From: Hydractinia symbiolongicarpus | Lineage: Eukaryota; Cnidaria; Hydrozoa; Anthoathecata; Hydractiniidae | NCBI RefSeq assembly: GCF_029227915.1 | Contig: NC_079880.1 | Coordinates: forward strand, 3,040,001 to 3,104,000 | Reading direction: 5' to 3' | DNA: 64,000 nucleotides | Shown here: piece after piece, positions 62,701-64,000 of the stretch | Layout: each line of letters begins with the position of its first letter | Position numbering within the stretch: position 1 is the first letter of the stretch | Position numbers and translations under genes: made by a program | The notes under the pieces: generated by a model | Told to the model about the DNA's origin: nothing | What the model saw: only the letters and a program-made list of their open reading frames with translations | The model's database searches: none

Positions 62701-64000
62701 GGAGTAAACTCATTTCCCAAACGATTTTTTAAATTATTTTTTTACCACTAAAACGCATGAGACTTGTAGTTTTCCAGAATGTTTTCATTTTTGATGAGAT
62801 ACTGAATAAAAGCAGTTTAATCGCCGGCAAACGAAAACCCGCGATTTCCCGTAAATCCCGGGCTTGGCACGTATAGTCGAATGTATACAAAGAAAGTACG
62901 CAGGGCGTAAACGCATTTCCAGAACGATTTTTTAAATTATTTTTTCACCACTAAAACGCATAAGACTTGTAGTTTTTAAAAAGGTTTTCATTTTTGATGA
63001 GACGCTGAATAAAAGAAGTTTAATCGCCGGCAAACGAAAACCTGCGATTTCCCGTAAATCCCGGACTCGGCCCGTATAGTCAAAAGTATACAAAGAAAGT
63101 ACCCAGGGAGTAAAGTCATTTCCCAAACGATTTTTTAAATTATTTTTTTACCACTAAAACGCATGAGACTTGCAGTTTTCAAAAATGTTTTCATTTTTGA
63201 TGAGACGCTTAATGAAAGAGGTTTAATCGCCGGCAAACGAAATCCCGCGTTTTCCCGTAAATCCGGGGCTTGGCCCGTATAGTCGAATGTATACAAAGAA
63301 AGTACCCAGGAAGTAAACTCATTTCCCGAACGATTTTTTAAATTTTTTTTCACCACTAAAACGCATGAGACTTGTAGTTTTCAAAAATGTTTTCATTTTT
63401 GATGAGACGCTTAATGAAAGAGGTTTAATCGCCGGAAAACGAAAACCCGCGATTTCCCGTAAATCCCGGGCTTGGCCCGTATAGTTGAATGTATACAAAG
63501 AAAGTACCCTGTGAGTAAACTCATTTCCAGAACGATTTTTTAAATTATTTTTTCACCACTAAAACGCATAAGACTTGTAGTTTTTAAAAAGGTTTTCATT
63601 TTTGATGAGACGCTGAATAAAAGAAGTTTAATCGCCGGCAAACGAAAACCTGCGATTTCCCGTAAATCCTGGACTCGGCCCGTATAGTCAAAAGTATACA
63701 AAGAAAGTACCCAGGGAGTAAACTCATTTCCCAAACGATTTTTTAAATTATTTTTTTACCACTAAAACGCATGAGACTTGTAGTTTTCAAAAATGTTTTC
63801 ATTTTTGATGAGACGCTGAATAAAAGAAGTTTAATCGCCGGCAAACGAAAACCCGCGATTTCCCCTAAATCCCGGGCTTGGCCCGTATAGTCGAATGTAT
63901 ACAAAGAAAGTACCCAGGGAGTAAACTCATTTCCCGAACGATTTTTTAAATTATTTTTTCACCACTAAAACGCATGAGACTTGTAGTTTTCAAAAATATT
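59701..64000 (-). repeat. 10-, 8- and 5-mer HOR copies to the window edge
   Basis: Anchor units at 58,875, 60,903, 62,526 and 63,540 are 2,028, 1,623 and 1,014 bp apart. CACTTTTGATGTGACG with GAATGTTTACAAAG recurs near 60,150 and 61,773. GAGATACTGAATAAA with TTTTCCAGAATG recurs here (62,796) 6,285 bp from its partner at 56,511, showing a long-range copy of 31 monomers' distance. The array is cut by the window end inside a monomer, so it extends further. Confidence 0.85.

Larger units (their letters stand above)
1..64000. repeat. Satellite array, ~203-bp monomer, fills the window
   Basis: The same roughly 203-bp unit recurs head to tail from the first to the last base, about 315 times, with no unrelated insertion longer than a few bases. 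Landmarks in every unit, in order, are ACTATACGG, TTTGCCGGCGATTAAAC, TCAGCGTCTCATC and CTACAAGTCT. Both ends are partial monomers, so the array continues beyond the window on both sides. The monomer is about 37% G+C with 12 CpG sites. I do not recognise it as a named satellite. Such arrays are typical of eukaryotic centromeric or other constitutive heterochromatin; which of these applies cannot be told from the sequence. Confidence 0.98.
47175..64000 (-). repeat. Right arm of the array, monomers on - strand
   Basis: About 83 consecutive monomers all appear as the reverse complement of the left-arm unit, with GTTTAATCGCCGGCAAACG on the + strand. Right-arm variants include AAAAAGGTTTTCATTT (+ strand), AGTCATTTCCC and GGCAAAGGAAAACC, which I do not see as common forms in the left arm. 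The arm therefore has its own homogenisation history and is not a recent mirror copy of the left arm. Confidence 0.97.

Overview
The whole 64 kb window is one uninterrupted satellite-DNA array. It is built from a single monomer of about 203 bp (length classes 201-203 bp, roughly 315 tandem copies). I find no protein-coding gene, RNA gene, transposon, rRNA, tRNA or unique-sequence island. A hand-built consensus is about 37% G+C. Numbering it from the AAAATCGTTC stretch, it has a G+C-rich core (positions 61-110, about 64% G+C) and an A+T-rich flank (141-203, about 22% G+C). Only eukaryotic heterochromatin (centromeric, pericentromeric, subtelomeric, or a B or sex chromosome) normally has this structure. 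I do not recognise the monomer family and cannot name the species.

The array has two arms of opposite orientation. Left arm, 1-47,162: about 233 monomers reading on the + strand. Right arm, from about 47,175 to 64,000: about 83 monomers reading on the - strand. They meet at 47,163-47,196 in a perfect 15-bp inverted repeat around a 4-bp T spacer. This junction is the most distinctive locus in the window. The arms are not mirror images; each has its own mix of monomer variants and its own higher-order repeats (HORs).

Monomers fall into recurring variant classes: an A class (CCAAGCCCGGG, 203 bp); a B class (CCGAGTCCGGGATTTAGGG, 202 bp); a C class (CCAAGCCGGG, one C missing); a D class (ACTCACAGGG with ATACATTCGAC); an E class (GCCCCGGATT with CCTCTTTCATTAAGCG); and an F class (CGTCCCATCAAATATG with GCGTTTAGTGGTAAA). 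HORs are ordered strings of these classes. Left arm: an 807-bp tetramer (1-1.7 kb), 405-bp dimers (2.5-3.7 and 11.1-13.5 kb), a 951/1,010-bp pentamer (5.7-7.6 kb), a 4.25-kb-offset duplication (8.7-10.6 vs 13.7-15.5 kb), a unit carrying a 99-bp truncated monomer (17.4 and 18.9 kb), 5- to 7-mers (20-26.3 kb), 607-bp trimers (27.9-29.15 kb), an 11-mer (29.15-33.2 kb) and a 23-mer of 4,659 bp with an expanded second copy (33.6-43.5 kb). Right arm: a constant 405-bp anchor pair recurs at spacings of 5 to 11 monomers.

The open frames of 60-120 codons throughout are by-products of the repeat. Most start at TTG or GTG rather than ATG. The 203/202-bp period shifts the frame in every monomer, and the frames appear or vanish with single satellite-wide polymorphisms. 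I annotate none of them as genes. Coordinates of HOR block edges are hand-read and good to roughly 10-50 bp; the inversion junction and the named deletions are read to the base.
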